Positions 1-12,485 of a DNA stretch of 64,000 nucleotides are shown here, one piece after another. The position numbers and the translations under genes were made by a program. The DNA lies in assembly GCA_963662155.1 (NCBI GenBank), contig OY759267.1:14514989-14578988 (forward strand), given 5' to 3'. Below the pieces are notes generated by a model. That model had not been told where the DNA came from. It made no database searches and was given only the letters and a program-made list of their open reading frames with translations. The stretch is from Lamellibrachia columna (lineage: Eukaryota; Annelida; Polychaeta; Sabellida; Siboglinidae). The first letter of the stretch is position 1. Each line of letters begins with the position of its first letter.

Positions 1-1507
1 AACAGACTGTGGGGCAATAGACCGAGGGGCAACACACTGTGGACTACAGACTGTGGGGCAATAGACCGAGGGGCAACACACTGTGGACAACAGACTGTGG
101 GGCAATAGACCGAGGGGCAACACACTGTGGACAACAGACTGTGGGGCAATAGACCGAGGGGCAACACACTGTGGACAACATACTGTGGGGCAATAGACCG
201 AGGGGCAACACACTGTGGACAACATACTGTGGGGCAATAGACCGAGGGGCAACACACTGTGGACAACAGACTGTGGGGCAATAGACCGAGGGGCAACACA
301 CTGTGGACTACAGACTGTGGGGCAATAGACCTAGGGGCAACACACTGTGGACAACATAGTGGGGCAATAGACCGAGGGGCAACACACTGTGGACAACAGA
401 CTGTGGGGCAATAGACCGAGGGGCAACACACTGTGGGCTACAGACTGTGGGGCAATAGACCGAGGGGCAACACACTGTGGACAACAGACTGTGGGGCAAT
501 AGACCGAGGGGCAACACACTGTGGGCAACAGACTGTGGGGCAATAGACCGAGGGGCAACACACTGTGGACAACAGACTGTGGGGCAATAGACCGAGGGGC
601 AACACACTGTGGACTACAGACTGTGGGGCAATAGACCGAGGGGCAACACACTGTGGACAACAGACTGTGGGGCAATAGACCGAGGGGCAACACACTGTGG
701 ACAACAGACTGTGGGGCAATAGACCGAGGGGCAACACACTGTGGACAACAGACTGTGGGGCAATAGACCGAGGGGCAACACACTGTGGACAACAGACTGT
801 GGGGCAATAGACCGAGGGGCAACACACTGTGGACAACAGACTGTGGGGCAATAGACCGAGGGGCAACATACTGTGGACAACAGACTGTGGGGCAATATAC
901 CGAGGGGCAACACACTGTGGACTACATACTGTGGGGCAATAGACCGAGGGGCAACACACTGTGGACAACAGACTGTGGGGCAATAGACCGAGGGGCAACA
1001 CACTGTGGACAACAGACTGTGGGGCAATAGACCGAGGGGCAACACACTGTGGACAACAGACTGTGGGGCAATAGACCGAGGGGCAAAATACTGTGGACAA
1101 CAGACTGTGGGGCAATAGACCGAGGGGCAACACACTGTGGACAACAGACTGTGGGGCAATAGACCGAGGGGCAACACACTGTGGGCAACAGACTGTGGGA
1201 CAATAGACCGAGGGGCAACACACTGTGGACAACAGACTGTGGGGCAATAGACCGAGGGGCAACATACTGTGGACAACAGACTGTGGGGCAATAGACCGAG
1301 GGGCAACATACTGTGGGCAACAGACTGTGGGGCAATAGACCGAGGGGCAACACACTGTGGGCAACAGACTGTGGGGCAATAGACCAAGGGGCAATATACT
1401 GTGGACAACAGACTGTGTGGCAATAGACCGAGGGGCAACACACTGTGGGCAACAGACTGTGGGGCAATAGACCGAGGGGCAACACACTGTGGACAACAGA
1501 CTGTGGG
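1..1507. repeat. 44-bp minisatellite, about 34 copies
   Basis: Head-to-tail 44-bp units built on the words AGACTGTGGGGCAATAG and GAGGGGCAACACACTGTGG. Copies differ by a few substitutions, such as GGAC versus GGGC, and one 3-base deletion near 357. The array runs off the left edge. Each unit looks like two related 22-bp halves. The reading frames it opens on both strands (repeated CCPSVYCPT-type peptides) follow from the repeat and are not genes. Confidence 0.97.
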
Positions 1508-1812
1508 GACTTTATTCACTTCCTTTCTGCGGGAGATATTTGTGGTTTCGTTGACATTAAACAAGTTTCGATCGGGTAACAATTCGAACCGCAATCCTGA
1601 AATATGCCGTTTTTGTTGGTAACCTGACATTTTGGTAACGGACACTTTGGCCGTGGACAGCTGGGTCATAGACATTTTGATAATAGAACATTCTGGCAAT
1701 AGGACATTTTGGTACAACCGTTGAACATTATCATTAATTTGGCTCTAACAAGATTTAACAAGATTGCCATCCAAGGCAAAGGCCGGCTTATCGAGAGTCC
1801 ACCATTTTTAAT
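1508..1812. repeat. Inverted-repeat arm (about 1628-1715) and LINE 3' flank
   Basis: After the satellite ends there is no gene. Positions 1628-1715 hold degenerate copies of GACATTTTGG(T/C)AATAG. They match, in reverse complement, the block at 3545-3610. From about 1716 to 1812 lies the 3' untranslated part of the minus-strand LINE fragment that follows; its words match the flank of the copy at 9720-9770. Confidence 0.6.
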
Positions 1813-2500
1813 CTATGTGCAACCCGCCCTGCTGATATATGTGTCAACCATATTCACGCTGCTAGCATTTACACAATATGTAGATAATGTGTTCCACTTC
1901 CTGATATCCAATCTACATTGATCCTGTACTAATGTTAGCTCATGTCCTCTTGTTCTACTATCTTTCTTGGTTGAGAAAAACACATTTCTATCAATATTTT
2001 CATATCCATTCAATATTCTAAGAACTTCTTGATCAGCTCTTAACCGCCTTGTCTCTAGGGTTGCGCAACCGCATGCTTTCAGGTATTCGTCATAACTAAG
2101 GTCTCCCAGTTCCGGATTAATTTTAGTTGCTCTCCTCTGTATTCGTTCATAACCTTCTTACTATATGGTTTCTAAGTTTGTACACATTATTCCAAATGAG
2201 GCCTACCTATAACTTTATATATAATGTATAATTAGCTATTTTCCTTATATATTATATTTCTCCGAATCAGCCCAATGATTTGATTACCATTTGAAGCTGC
2301 AATACCACACTGCTCTGAAGCTTTCATATCAGCACATATTGTTACTGCTATGTCATTTTCTTTTACGGTAGTACCTAGAACAATATCTCCCATTTTATTG
2401 TTTACATCCAAGTTCCCGTGTCCTGTGTGTAGGCATTTACATTTCCCAAAATTTTGTAAATGAATCTGCCATTTTCCAGACCATTTGACAGCTATCAGAA
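1813..2500 (-). mobile_element. LINE fragment (family 1): RT C-terminal region and 3' end
   Basis: Reading the minus strand in shifted frames gives typical non-LTR reverse transcriptase C-terminal pieces in order: WSGKWQIHLQNFGKCKCLH, GDIVLGTTVKEN, NQIIGLIRRNI, RIQRRATKINPELGDLSYD, TLETRRLRADQEVLRILNGY, RTRGHELTLVQDQCRLDIRK and WNTLSTYCVNASSVN, ending at a stop on 1813-1815. Catalytic motifs A to C are absent, so the copy is 5'-truncated. A deletion after LDIRK removes residues kept in the copy at 9470. It is a dead fossil of a Jockey/CR1-type element. Confidence 0.88.
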
Positions 2501-2829
2501 AATATACCCTTTATTGCTTGAGAGGTATCTCCTCAGATATCTTAGAAATACTATTTAGAAAAACAGAAAAAAGGTGAGAATAGTTGTGTGATAAAGTGAC
2601 AATTTATTCTAAATGTAACATATCCAGTGATCAAATACCATAGCAAACAATGCACATTAGGCATATCAAATGTTAGTACCAACAATTCAGGTGTCCAAGG
2701 AGTTTCAAGTGTCCAAAGTGTTTCTACAGCCGATCCACTTGTCCAGCAGCTGCGAGAAATATAAGGTGTCCGGCCTGAATGCTTGAACATATATTGTTAA
2801 ATGGTTTAACTAATTGACATTGTGAAGTG
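2501..2829. other. No recognisable feature
   Basis: Low-complexity sequence between the LINE fragment and the 9-bp satellite. A 79-codon minus-strand frame at 2551-2790 shows no motif I recognise and has no splice or promoter support. Confidence 0.5.
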
Positions 2830-3378
2830 ACAGAATGAACAAAATGAACAAACTGAACAGACGAAACAGACTGAACTGACTGAACAGACGAAACAGACTG
2901 AACTGACTGAACAGACGAAACAGAATGAACAAACTGAACAGAATGAACAGAATGAACAAACTGAACAGAATGAACAGAATGAACAAACTGAATATACGAA
3001 ACAGAATGAACAAACTGAACAGACGAAACAGACTGAACTGACTGAACAGACGAAACAGAATGAACAAACTGAACAGAATGAATAGAATGAACAAACTGAA
3101 CAGAATGAACAAACTGAATATACGAAACAGAATGAACAAACTGAACAGACGAAACAGACTGAACTGACTGAACAGACGAAACAGACTGAACTGACTGAAC
3201 AGACGAAACAGAATGAAATGAACAAACTGAACAGAATGAACAGAATGAACAAACGGAACAGACGAAACAGAAGGAACAAACTGAATATACGAAACAGAAT
3301 GAACAAACTGAACAGACGAAACAGACTGAACTGACTGAACAGACGAAACAGATTGAACTGACTGAACACACTGATAGA
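2830..3378. repeat. 9-bp minisatellite (GAACAGAAT-type), about 60 copies
   Basis: Units vary around GAACAGAAT, GAACAAACT, GAACAGACG, AAACAGACT and GAACTGACT. They are arranged in recurring blocks, which gives a loose higher-order structure. Because the unit is a multiple of three, all three minus-strand frames stay open for about 190 codons. These frames are by-products of the repeat. Confidence 0.95.
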
Positions 3379-3544
3379 CAAACAACAATGCCAACTCTAA
3401 GAATTTATTTTATCACATAAAAAGGTTCCAAATGGGAAATGTTAACAAGTCATGTGTAAAAATACAGTTTTATTATAGCTCAAGTCAACAACATGTAAAC
3501 CGTTAGAGTAACAAAGATTTTTTTCTGATTATTTTGAATGATTG
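3379..3544. other. No recognisable feature
   Basis: AT-rich spacer with no gene or repeat that I can identify. Confidence 0.4.
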
Positions 3545-3610
3545 CATCAAAATGTTCTATTGCCAAAATGTCCTATTGCCAAAGTGTCTTTTACCAAAAT
3601 GTCCTGCTTT
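3545..3610. repeat. Inverted-repeat partner of 1628-1715
   Basis: Contains ATGTTCTATTGCCAAAATG, TCCTATTGCC, AAAGTGTC and ACCAAAATGTCC. This is the reverse complement of the 1628-1715 block, with about 16-bp internal sub-repeats. Together the arms enclose about 1.9 kb and could be terminal inverted repeats of an old DNA element, but I see no transposase. Confidence 0.55.
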
Positions 3611-4312
3611 CGTTTTTGTTACAATTAGCTTCGGAGTCCACTATTATGAGCACATCTTACAGAAATCCTGCCTTATTTATGAGTCGCCGTTTTTTACAAC
3701 TAAAACAAATTCTTCACGGGCTGAACACTTCAGGCAATTTCGACGACAACTAGGCGAGTCCGATTACTAAAAAAAATCCTATGAAAACCACATCAACACA
3801 CGATGAAAGATTTATAGATAAAACGCAATTAATCTTTTTCCATACGCGTGACATTTTCAAAACTACCGGAGTAGCGGTATGAATGTAGCTAGGATAATGC
3901 TGTCTGATTCATCGTGTGTTTACATGGCTTTGTGGTCTAGGGCGTCATTTTTCACCGGCGAATCCAGTAAACAACTCGGGCAAGGTTTGGTGAACACGTC
4001 GAGGTGGCAGTTGACAAACAACTATCATGATGGGGTTGGCTTACGTCACGCCGAAAGAATTTGTTGAACAATTTGCTTTGCCTAGTTTGGTTATTGACGC
4101 TGTGAAATGCGTTAAGCGGAAGAGACTCGACAGGACGACCAAATGTAACTCCAAAGAGACTCGACAGGACGACCAAATGTAACTATACCTTTCACAAAAC
4201 ATTTAACAAACAAAGCAGCAACCTCCTGGGGGCTAGTGTAGTTGACTTATCAAAAATAAAAAAACAAATATTTTTGTCATATATATGTCAGTTGTTCTAT
4301 AAAATATGTTTA
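3611..4312. other. No gene; one short direct duplication
   Basis: Short frames at 3879-4067 (+) and 3952-4176 (-) have no recognisable motif. A segment beginning AGAGACTCGACAGGACGACC occurs twice, at 4121 and 4155, with a 34-bp period. Confidence 0.5.
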
Positions 4313-4537
4313 CATAATCAGTAGATGAGTTATTTCACCATTCGTTTACTGTGCTCAGTGAGAATAATCAGTAGATGAGTTATTTCACCATTCGTTTACT
4401 GTGCTCAGTGAGAATAAGTACATAATCAGTAGATGAGTTATTTCACCATTCGTTTACTGTGCTCAGTGAGAATAAGTACATAATCAGTAGATGAGTTATT
4501 TCACCATTCGTTTACTGTGCTCAGTGAGAATAAGTAC
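4313..4537. repeat. Four tandem copies of a 50/58-bp unit
   Basis: The core GTAGATGAGTTATTTCACCA starts at 4321, 4371, 4429 and 4487. The periods are therefore 50, 58 and 58, because the first copy lacks the 8-base AAGTACAT-type spacer. The copies are almost identical. Confidence 0.93.
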
Positions 4538-4544
4538 TTTCTCA

Positions 4545-4810
4545 TATCCAATCAACATTTTTCTTTTACTAACACTTCTTTGAGTCCTCTTATTAATCTA
4601 CATTTCCTAAGTTTGAAGAAAATATTGTATCACTATAATCATAACCATTAAATATCACAACAATCTTGTATTCCGTCTCCGCTTAATCGCCTTGTCTCTG
4701 GTGTTGTTAAACCACATTTTAGGCGTTTTGCAAAACTAAGATCTCTAAATTCTGGATTCAGTTTTCTTTATATTATTTCCAACTTTTCTGTATCCCTATT
4801 CTGATGTGGT
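4545..4810 (-). mobile_element. LINE fragment (family 1), heavily decayed
   Basis: Minus-strand translation gives PEFRDLSFAKRLKCGLTT and PETRRLSGDGIQ, then after frameshifts FKLRKCRLIRGLKEVLVKEKC. These match the same C-terminal region of the element as the fragment at 1813-2500. There is no open frame. Confidence 0.72.
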
Positions 4811-6075
4811 GGCTAACCTTGTATATAATACTTTAATCGTGAAATGACACATACACCATCAGCGTGCGAATAACTAATTTGTTTTGGAGTATTTCTCAAC
4901 ACACGAGCGTTACCAATGAAAACCCCTTACATCGGTATGCGTATATATTATACTTTGTAAATTCAAATCGGTGTCTGGCCAATACCCGTATTTATTATTA
5001 AACGAACAGTTAAGGCACGCTGCATCATAACATAAACAATGCAGCAATTGTAATCGAAGAATGCATAAACACAGCAAGTATAATTGACCAGATTGCCTTT
5101 ACCGTGAATGCACCAAGAGCCTACTTACAGTGAACAATGCCTCTGTCTCAGATAGTGAACTATTAAGACGAATTCTAACTTCAAAGTGTTACTTTTAGCC
5201 CGAAGTTAGGGCGTAGACTTTACTGTGCCACAGCGGTGCGTTATATAGTCAATAAAATAGATGTCTACCCGCTTTAAATCGACAAATACCTTTTCTCCAA
5301 TCGCCCGCAGTGTCAGCATCAAGAATAGGACAATCGGCCATATTTCATGAAACCAATCAACCCGTTACCTCAGCACGAAAGAACGCGCGTAGCTTTGTGT
5401 GGTAGCTACCCACGCGTCGGTGCTATTTGCACAACTTGGGTGATGGAGTGGTAAGTATGTACTGGCATTTGTACTGTCAGTTAACTACTACTGAGAAGTT
5501 AGATGGCCTGAAATGAAATAAAAATGCGTCTGCTGACTATATCTGCCCACACAGTGGCGCGTTTTGATATGCGACTGTGTCTACAGGCTTAATTCGTCAC
5601 AACCAGTTGGTTCCGACCGCTGTGACGACCATGGTTACTTGCAGTGGCGTGGGAGAGGGGAAGCTTAGTCACTCATTAGTTTGCCATGTAGTGACGCAGC
5701 ATATTACACGCGAAACAAAATCAAAAATATAATCCAGGCTGGACATGATCCAATGCCCCCCTCAAATACACTTCTGTTTGCTTGGATATTTCGACGTTTA
5801 TTTGAGCGATTGTTACACACGGACGCAGCCCGAAAGATGTTTAACGTGATCGGTATGCGTCGTGCGTACTCTTGGGATCCCGTCCGTCCTCAGTGTGCAG
5901 TTAGGAAGGGAGTGCAGTGTCCGGGAAGATAGATAAACGGACTGTTTTAGATTAAATCCAGGCCCGAAATTAACATTTAATATTCTTGGTTCCCGCAATC
6001 TGAAACAGATAGACTGGCCCATGTTCTGCTCGAACATTGCCATTGCCTCGCAACAATTCAACAACACTACGACAT
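4811..6075. other. No recognisable gene
   Basis: Unique sequence with short frames only (5681-5932 +, 5813-6067 -). None has a signal peptide, known motif or splice support. Confidence 0.45.
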
Positions 6076-7533
6076 GGTAGCGTAAGTGTACTCATGGTAG
6101 TGTACTCGTGGTAATGTACTCATGGTAGTGTACTCATGGTAGTGTACTCGTGGTAATGTACTCATGGTAGTGTACTCATGGTGGTGTCCTCATGGTAGTG
6201 TACTCATGGCAATGTACTCATGGCAGTGTACTCATGGTAGTGTACTCATGGTGGTGTACTCATGGTGGTGTACTCGTGGTAGTGTACTCATGATAGTGTA
6301 CTCATGGTGGTGTACTCATGGTAGTGTACTCATGGCAGTGTACTCATGGTAGTGTACTCATGGTAGTGTACTCATGGTAGCGTACTCATGGTAGTGTACT
6401 CATGGTGGTGTACTCATGATAGTGTACTCATGATAGTGTACTCATGGTGGTGTACTCATGGTGGTGTACTCGTGGTAATGTACTCATGGTAGTGTACTTG
6501 TGGTAATATACTCATGGTAGTGAACTCATGGTAATGTACTCGTGGTAATGTACTCATGGTGGTGTACTCATGATAGTGTACTCATGATAGTGTACTCATG
6601 GTAGTGTACTCATGGTGGTGTACTCATGATAGTGTACTCATGATAGTGTACTCATGGTGGTGTACTCATGGTGGTGTACTCATGGCAGTGTACTCATGGT
6701 AGTGTACTCATGGTAGTGTACTAATGGTACTGTACTCATGGAAGTGTACTAATGGTAGTGTACTCATGGTAGTGTACTAATGGCAGTGTACTAATGGTAC
6801 TGTACTCATGGCAGTGTACTAATGGTACTGTACTCATGGCAGTGTACTAATGGTGGTGTACTCATGGTAGTGTACTCATGGTAGTGTACTCATGGTAGTG
6901 TGCTCATGGTAATGTACTCATGGTGGTGTACTCATGGTGGTGTACTCATGGTAGTGTACTCATGGTAGTGTAATCATGGCAGTGTACTCATGGCAGTGTG
7001 CTCATGGCAGTGTACTCATGGTAGTGTACTCATGGTAGTGTACTCATGGTAGTGTGCTAATGGTAGTGTACTCATGGTGGTGTACTCATGGTAGTGTACT
7101 CATGGTAGTGTACTCATGGTAGTGTACTCATGGCAGTGTACTCATGGCAGTGTACTCATGGTGGTGTACTCATGGTAGTGTACTCATGGTGGTGTACTCA
7201 TGGTAGTGTACTCATGGCAGTGTAATCATGGCAGTGTACTCATGGTGGTGTACTCATGGCAGTGTACTCATGGTAGTGTACTCATGGTAGTGTGCTCATG
7301 GTAGTGTACTCATGGTGGTGTACTCATGATAGTGTACTCATGGTAGTGTACTCATGGTAGTGTACTCATGGTGGTGTACTCATGATAGTGTACTCATAAT
7401 AGTATATTCATGGTAGTGTACTCATGGCAGTGTACTAATGGTAGTGTACTCATTGCAGTGTACTAATGGTAGTGTACTCATGGTAGTGCACTCATGGCAG
7501 TGTACTAATGGTAGTGTACTCATGGTAGTGTAC
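6076..7533. repeat. 14-bp minisatellite, about 100 copies
   Basis: The unit is ACTCATGGTAGTGT, with common variants at the GTAG position (GTGG, GCAG, ATAG) and CTCATGG/CTAATGG. The array is about 1.46 kb with no interruption longer than a unit. It ends at CTCATGGTAGTGTACTCCG. Confidence 0.95.
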
Positions 7534-9224
7534 TCCGTATATAATTGTTAGCAACTCACAAACCTGCAAGTCAATGTACTCCAAGTCGAAGTCAACTCTC
7601 GAGCAAACCACTTTTCCGGAATCGAGTCGTAAGTCAAGTCATGGCTGCCAAATCCAAGTAGCAAGTCGTTTGACTGAGCGATCCGAGTTAGCCTCTACAA
7701 CTCAAGTCAACAAGTTTGTACCCGTAAAATATCTTGTTTGCGTATTTTATTGAGTAACAGGATTCGTAGAGCTGACGGTAGCTGAATAGGCGAGAGTGAA
7801 GCGTGTCTGTTTGTTCAGAAATACAGATAAACACATTAAGTGCATGTACACATACTCCTGTCTGAACTTAACTACAGTTATTCAAAGGAACTGAGTAAAG
7901 TAGATCCTTAAAAATGTCCATAAACCGACAGCGCTGCCAAATAATGACATATAGACCATCTACGGTAACAAATCAGATAATAAATCTTTTCATCGTTAGT
8001 CGGTATCGTGTTGTCGATCTCATCATCTCGGGCAACTTTGTTCTCGTCATTCAACGTATGTTTCCCTAAATGGACGTTAAGCTAAAGTACGGCCCTAAAT
8101 ACCCTCTCGCCGAATCTAACCCCAACTTGTATTATTTTATAAGACTGTTGTGAGTCCCAAATTACTTATTACTGTGACAACATAATATCACTACTTTGTA
8201 TGTTATAAAATACCCTGCACGCACACATACACCACGGGAAGTTGGGTGGGTGTTACAGTTAGCGATACGTTACGTTAATTAAATGCTCGGGTGCAGAAAC
8301 GTGTGCCCTTGACTCATGCCAGTGTACACGTGATACAATATCAGATTTGTTGTTGGATTTGTCTTGGTGTTAGCACTTGTTAAGTTGGTTTCTTCTACGG
8401 AAGCGTTCTGTGAGTGGGCCGTGGTCTTGCTAGCGTCATATGACGTCATGGCCCAGGATAGGAGAATGTAGGCATTAAATTAAACCCGTATAATGTGACA
8501 TTCAAAAGACTTCACAGCGCCCTATAATATTGACACAGCAACATGGAACAGACGATGATGACGTCAGCAATGGAACTACAAGTGCGGAGAGGTCGTGGGA
8601 TTCTGATGGAACAGGTGACAACCACAGCTGCTAAATCACAACATCTGTTGAAATCTACGACACTTCGTGGCGGGGAAACATTGGTTGGATATGATACTTA
8701 ATTGAACAAAACCTCGCAGGCAAGGTATCAAATGACAAAATAATGGTACACTACGAAGTTACGATCAACCATTATATGAAATTATTTACACACTTATATG
8801 AAGTATATCATTGTTATCGTGTCATGGAAAGGACGCAATTGTAACATAAGCCATATTCTATACGTCGTCAAGTTTGATCAATACCAAGTCGGCCCATTGC
8901 CAAGGAAGGGTCCCGTGCTAAGTCGCCCGACTGGCAAATCGTCATTTAATAAACCGGTCTCACCCCAAGATCGTACCATTGTCAAGTTGCCCCGTTGTAA
9001 TTTGCACCACAGTGCTAAACCGTCTTATAAATCAAATCTTCGCTGTTACAGTGCACACGTGTCGGCAGAAAGGTGGCAGCTTTAGGACATGCCACTTATC
9101 TAACAATGAAAGTATTCGTTTGTTTTCTCCAGAATGTCGAGTGCTTGTCGGTAAAATGTGTACGGTGTGACGTGTGCTGACCTCATCGTACTGAATGCCA
9201 ATATATGTTAGGTGGGTCAAGCTG
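7534..9224. other. No recognisable gene; degenerate AAGTC-rich stretch
   Basis: Positions 7565-7700 repeat the word AAGTC/CAAGTC irregularly. The rest is unique sequence. Frames at 8798-9085 and 8979-9170 match nothing I know and lack promoter or splice signals. Confidence 0.45.
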
Positions 9225-9246
9225 CGTGCATCTGTGCGTGCATCTG

Positions 9247-9302
<56 letters not shown>

Positions 9303-9305
9303 TGT
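9225..9305. repeat. (TGCG)n microsatellite
   Basis: About 18 uninterrupted GTGC tetranucleotides. Confidence 0.95.
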
Positions 9306-9469
9306 GCGTATGTTTGTTGTACATGGACATTAAAAAAGTACACTATGGATGATACGTTTAATCATCTGCTGTCGAACAATATACATTTTTTTTATAACAC
9401 GTACGCCAACTGTTGGCTAAAAACGAAACCAGGGTTGTGGGATAATTAGAAGTTGTGCATTTTAGTTAT

Positions 9470-9775
9470 ACGAAACCCCTCACTGGGAAACTGAATACAT
9501 TTATCAAGGAAGATAGTAGAACCAGAGGACAAGAGGACACATTAGTAAAGGATCAATGTAGACACCAGGAAGTACTCTTTCTCACATAAGACAATAAATG
9601 AGTGGAACACATTATCTACAGATTGTGTAACTGCTAGCAGCGTGAATGTGTTTAAAAACAAGGTTGACACATATCTCAGGAGGGCGGGTTACACATAGAT
9701 AAAAAAATTGTTATTCTCGGTAAGCCAATGACTTGTCATCTGGGCCATTGTCTTAAATCTTGTTTGTATTCATAC
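9470..9775 (+). mobile_element. LINE fragment (family 1), 3' end
   Basis: Plus-strand pieces EDSRTRGQEDTLVKDQCR and, after a frameshift, INEWNTLSTDCV, TASSVNVFKNKVDTYL and RRAGYT followed by a stop. This copy keeps the FKNK and RRAGY residues lost from the copy at 1813. The downstream CTCGGTAAGCCAATGACTTG and TTAAATCTTGTT belong to the element's 3' UTR. Confidence 0.85.
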
Positions 9776-11395
9776 AACTCACATTGACTGAGCGTGAGAG
9801 ATTCCGGAGGCTTTCGGATGACGCACAAGGCACAATAGGTCATAGCTACTTTTGTGATGTTAATCATTACGTTTTATAAAGCGCAGCTGCGAAATGAATG
9901 TCTGGTCTTTGTTGTGCGCTAAAAGACTAATAGGAATGCATATTTTTTCTCGTGCTAAGATTATTTTACATGTCTTATAAGTTGGCAGTGTGCCAAAAAG
10001 CTTTTGAGACAATTCTGTTATGTTCTCTTTGCGCGTGAACAGAAAAGTGTCTTTGTTTTATGGAGGCATGGGAACATATTTCTAGTTTATTTCATTGAAA
10101 ATTTAAATCATAGGATTCGGCGAAAACGTCTATGCGCGTCGAGAATAGGACCCACTAGCAACATATACTGTTTTTATAGGTGTAATTAGAAAATATTCGC
10201 TGTGTGGAGCTGGTCACTGTGAGTGTTGTAAATGTGTCGACGGTCGCACAGTTATGTTTTGTTTATCCGCGTACTTTTATTCCCAAGGATTTTGACCGGA
10301 TTAATGAAACGTGCAAATTAGTGATACATCCTATTATCGTCCACGCTATAAACTTGTATCGGTAATAAATGTGTAATGCTGTGCTGTGAAGTAAAAACAA
10401 TCATTGGCACCGTTAATTGTCCGATTTACTGCGTCTGACGTTTGAAGTTTTGAGTTATCTAAGACAAACCGTTTAAGTTAATCATATTGCACAGTTATCA
10501 TATTACACCGTTATCCAACCAGTTTGTTTTCCAAAAACAGTGTGCGAAACAGAAACACGAAAAGTCGGTTAAATGAAGCAAATTAAGATGCACTGAGTTT
10601 GTTACTACGTAGAACATTCCGATTACTGAAACACTAGATATGGCTTTGTTCGCATTCACAAGAAACACCTTTACAAGTGCGACATAAATTGACCAGAGTG
10701 TTAATGTCCTGATTAAGCTGCGGTGTTTGCCATTAAAACAGATAATGTCGCTATTAGTCAAATTTGCGCTAACCTTCAGCCCTTAACAACATAAACATAT
10801 ATTGTCAACCGGTCGTCCTGTTCACAAATACGATATATTTCGGAGGTACCTGGGTTGAACCTCGCGAGGCACTTTTGACTAAACTTTCTTCTGTTGTTAC
10901 ACAATACCTCATTAAATACATTTGTTATGCGTATAACTTAACATTTTCAACACAAAGACTTGGCATCTCATTGGTAAAGATCACGAGGCCTCTTTTTAAT
11001 ACAAATTTAATAAAAGATCTCAAACCTACATAAAAGTGGTCTGGTTCTATATGCTATACAATAATATAATACTATAAAATGATAAATGATGTCTCTGACT
11101 AACCAAAAATTATATCTGTATCTAATTCAGACAGAGAATTTTCCGCGCACGATACAACAAGAATCTCGTCGCATCGGGAGGGACCAGAACGTGTCTGTAT
11201 GAACGGGGTTTACAACACGTACATCGTGCACTTTGTTTACTCGTGATCAGTAACAAGAGTTCCGGTCGATTACACTTATCAATTACAAATACAATTACAA
11301 CACTTAAAAAAAACTAGTTACAATTATATCGCTTAGGACATCACTCACAATGACAGTTACAATGACGGGGCTTCAACATTGCATTGCTTCACGAA
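9776..11395. other. No recognisable gene
   Basis: AT-rich sequence. Short frames at 10004-10189 (+) and 10498-10761 (-) are unsupported. Confidence 0.45.
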
Positions 11396-11907
11396 GGGCC
11401 AATGTCAATGGTTCATATGTTGAGCACAATTGATTTTATTTATAAAAAGACCATTACATGCATCGTTATTGTTTATTTCTAGACACGGTCTTAGGTGAAT
11501 TCATGCATTCTTGCTGTCAGGGCTGGGTTCAATTAAAATGGTAAATTGCAATGGTCCGTTACAATTATAATTACAGAGCCTCACGAAAAACAGTTAGAAT
11601 TACAATGACATTGTTCCTAAACAAGTCAATTTCAATTTCTCCGTAACTGTAGTAATTAATGACGAGTTACGCATTGACATTAACAACTGAACACAATGCT
11701 GTCAGTTACATCATTCGAATCACTCTGCAACCCCGCGCATTTAAATGGCGACTACGTCATGTACGCTTAATGACATGTATATGTCAGGTGGTAGCCTAAT
11801 AAAATGTAATTTAAATGTCTTTAAATGTCTTGTCGCCTAATTAAATGTCATTTAAATGTCTGAATATGTGTTGTAGCGGTCAGCCCAATGCGGAGGCAGG
11901 GGTATTT
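11396..11907. repeat. Direct repeat, left copy (about 490-510 bp)
   Basis: Starts GGGCCAATGTCAATGGTTCA and ends GCGGTCAGCCCAATGCGGAG plus GCAGGGGTATTTA. The same sequence, roughly 90-95% alike by eye with small indels, lies at 12486-12974. The two copies directly flank a LINE 3' fragment. Confidence 0.9.
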
Positions 11908-12485
11908 ATTTTTGTTTACATCATTTTGAACTTGTACATATACAGGCATACATAATGTATACAATTATATGTTCACATACATTTAGAAACACATTCAACG
12001 CATGTACACCTGTATATAGTAAGCTCTACAAAAAACGTAATTATATAATTAATTCAATTGGGGTCGGTGACTCCTATTAATACACAATTGTCGCTGTCAC
12101 AGGAGCCACCCTATTTAAGTATTGATTTATGTGGACTTTTACATGTATCTCACATGTTTACTACCTGGGAGTATGTGTTGTGTGTACGAATGTCTGTGAG
12201 GTTATGTGCTAATCATGAAACATGTGCATCAAATATGTGGTATTTTATATGATATAGCAATTTGATAGTGTGCATACATCGTTATATTTGTGTAACAAAA
12301 ATGTTTTGACATAAAATGTGAAACCTCGTAAGCTATGAGTGTATATTTTGTCTTTGACTATTTCAGGGGTATCATTTATATTTATTATTATTTTATTGCA
12401 AATTCGTGTGTAGTTCTGATAGTATGTATATATTTTTCCGAGTGTTATAATTGTGTATGTTTGCACGGACACAATTATAACACAC
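11908..12485 (-). mobile_element. LINE fragment (family 2), 3' tail
   Basis: The minus strand reads TRICNKIIININDTPEIVKD followed by KIYTHSLRGFTFYVKTFLL, and stops at 12245. This is the end of a reverse transcriptase ORF. The downstream 3' UTR (12110-12055) carries GGTGGCTCCTGTGACAGCG and TATTAATAGGAGTC, matching the UTR of the longer copy at 15720-15790. The fragment is 5'-truncated and sits exactly between the direct repeats. Confidence 0.8.

Noticed and set aside
1..1507. Several long Cys/Pro-rich minus-strand ORFs (up to 367 codons)
   Set aside because: They are the 44-bp repeat read in different registers; every frame stays open for the same reason and there are no gene signals.
2724..3394. 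Three overlapping 190-215 codon Ser/Val/Cys/Phe ORFs
   Set aside because: The 9-bp satellite keeps all three minus-strand frames open.
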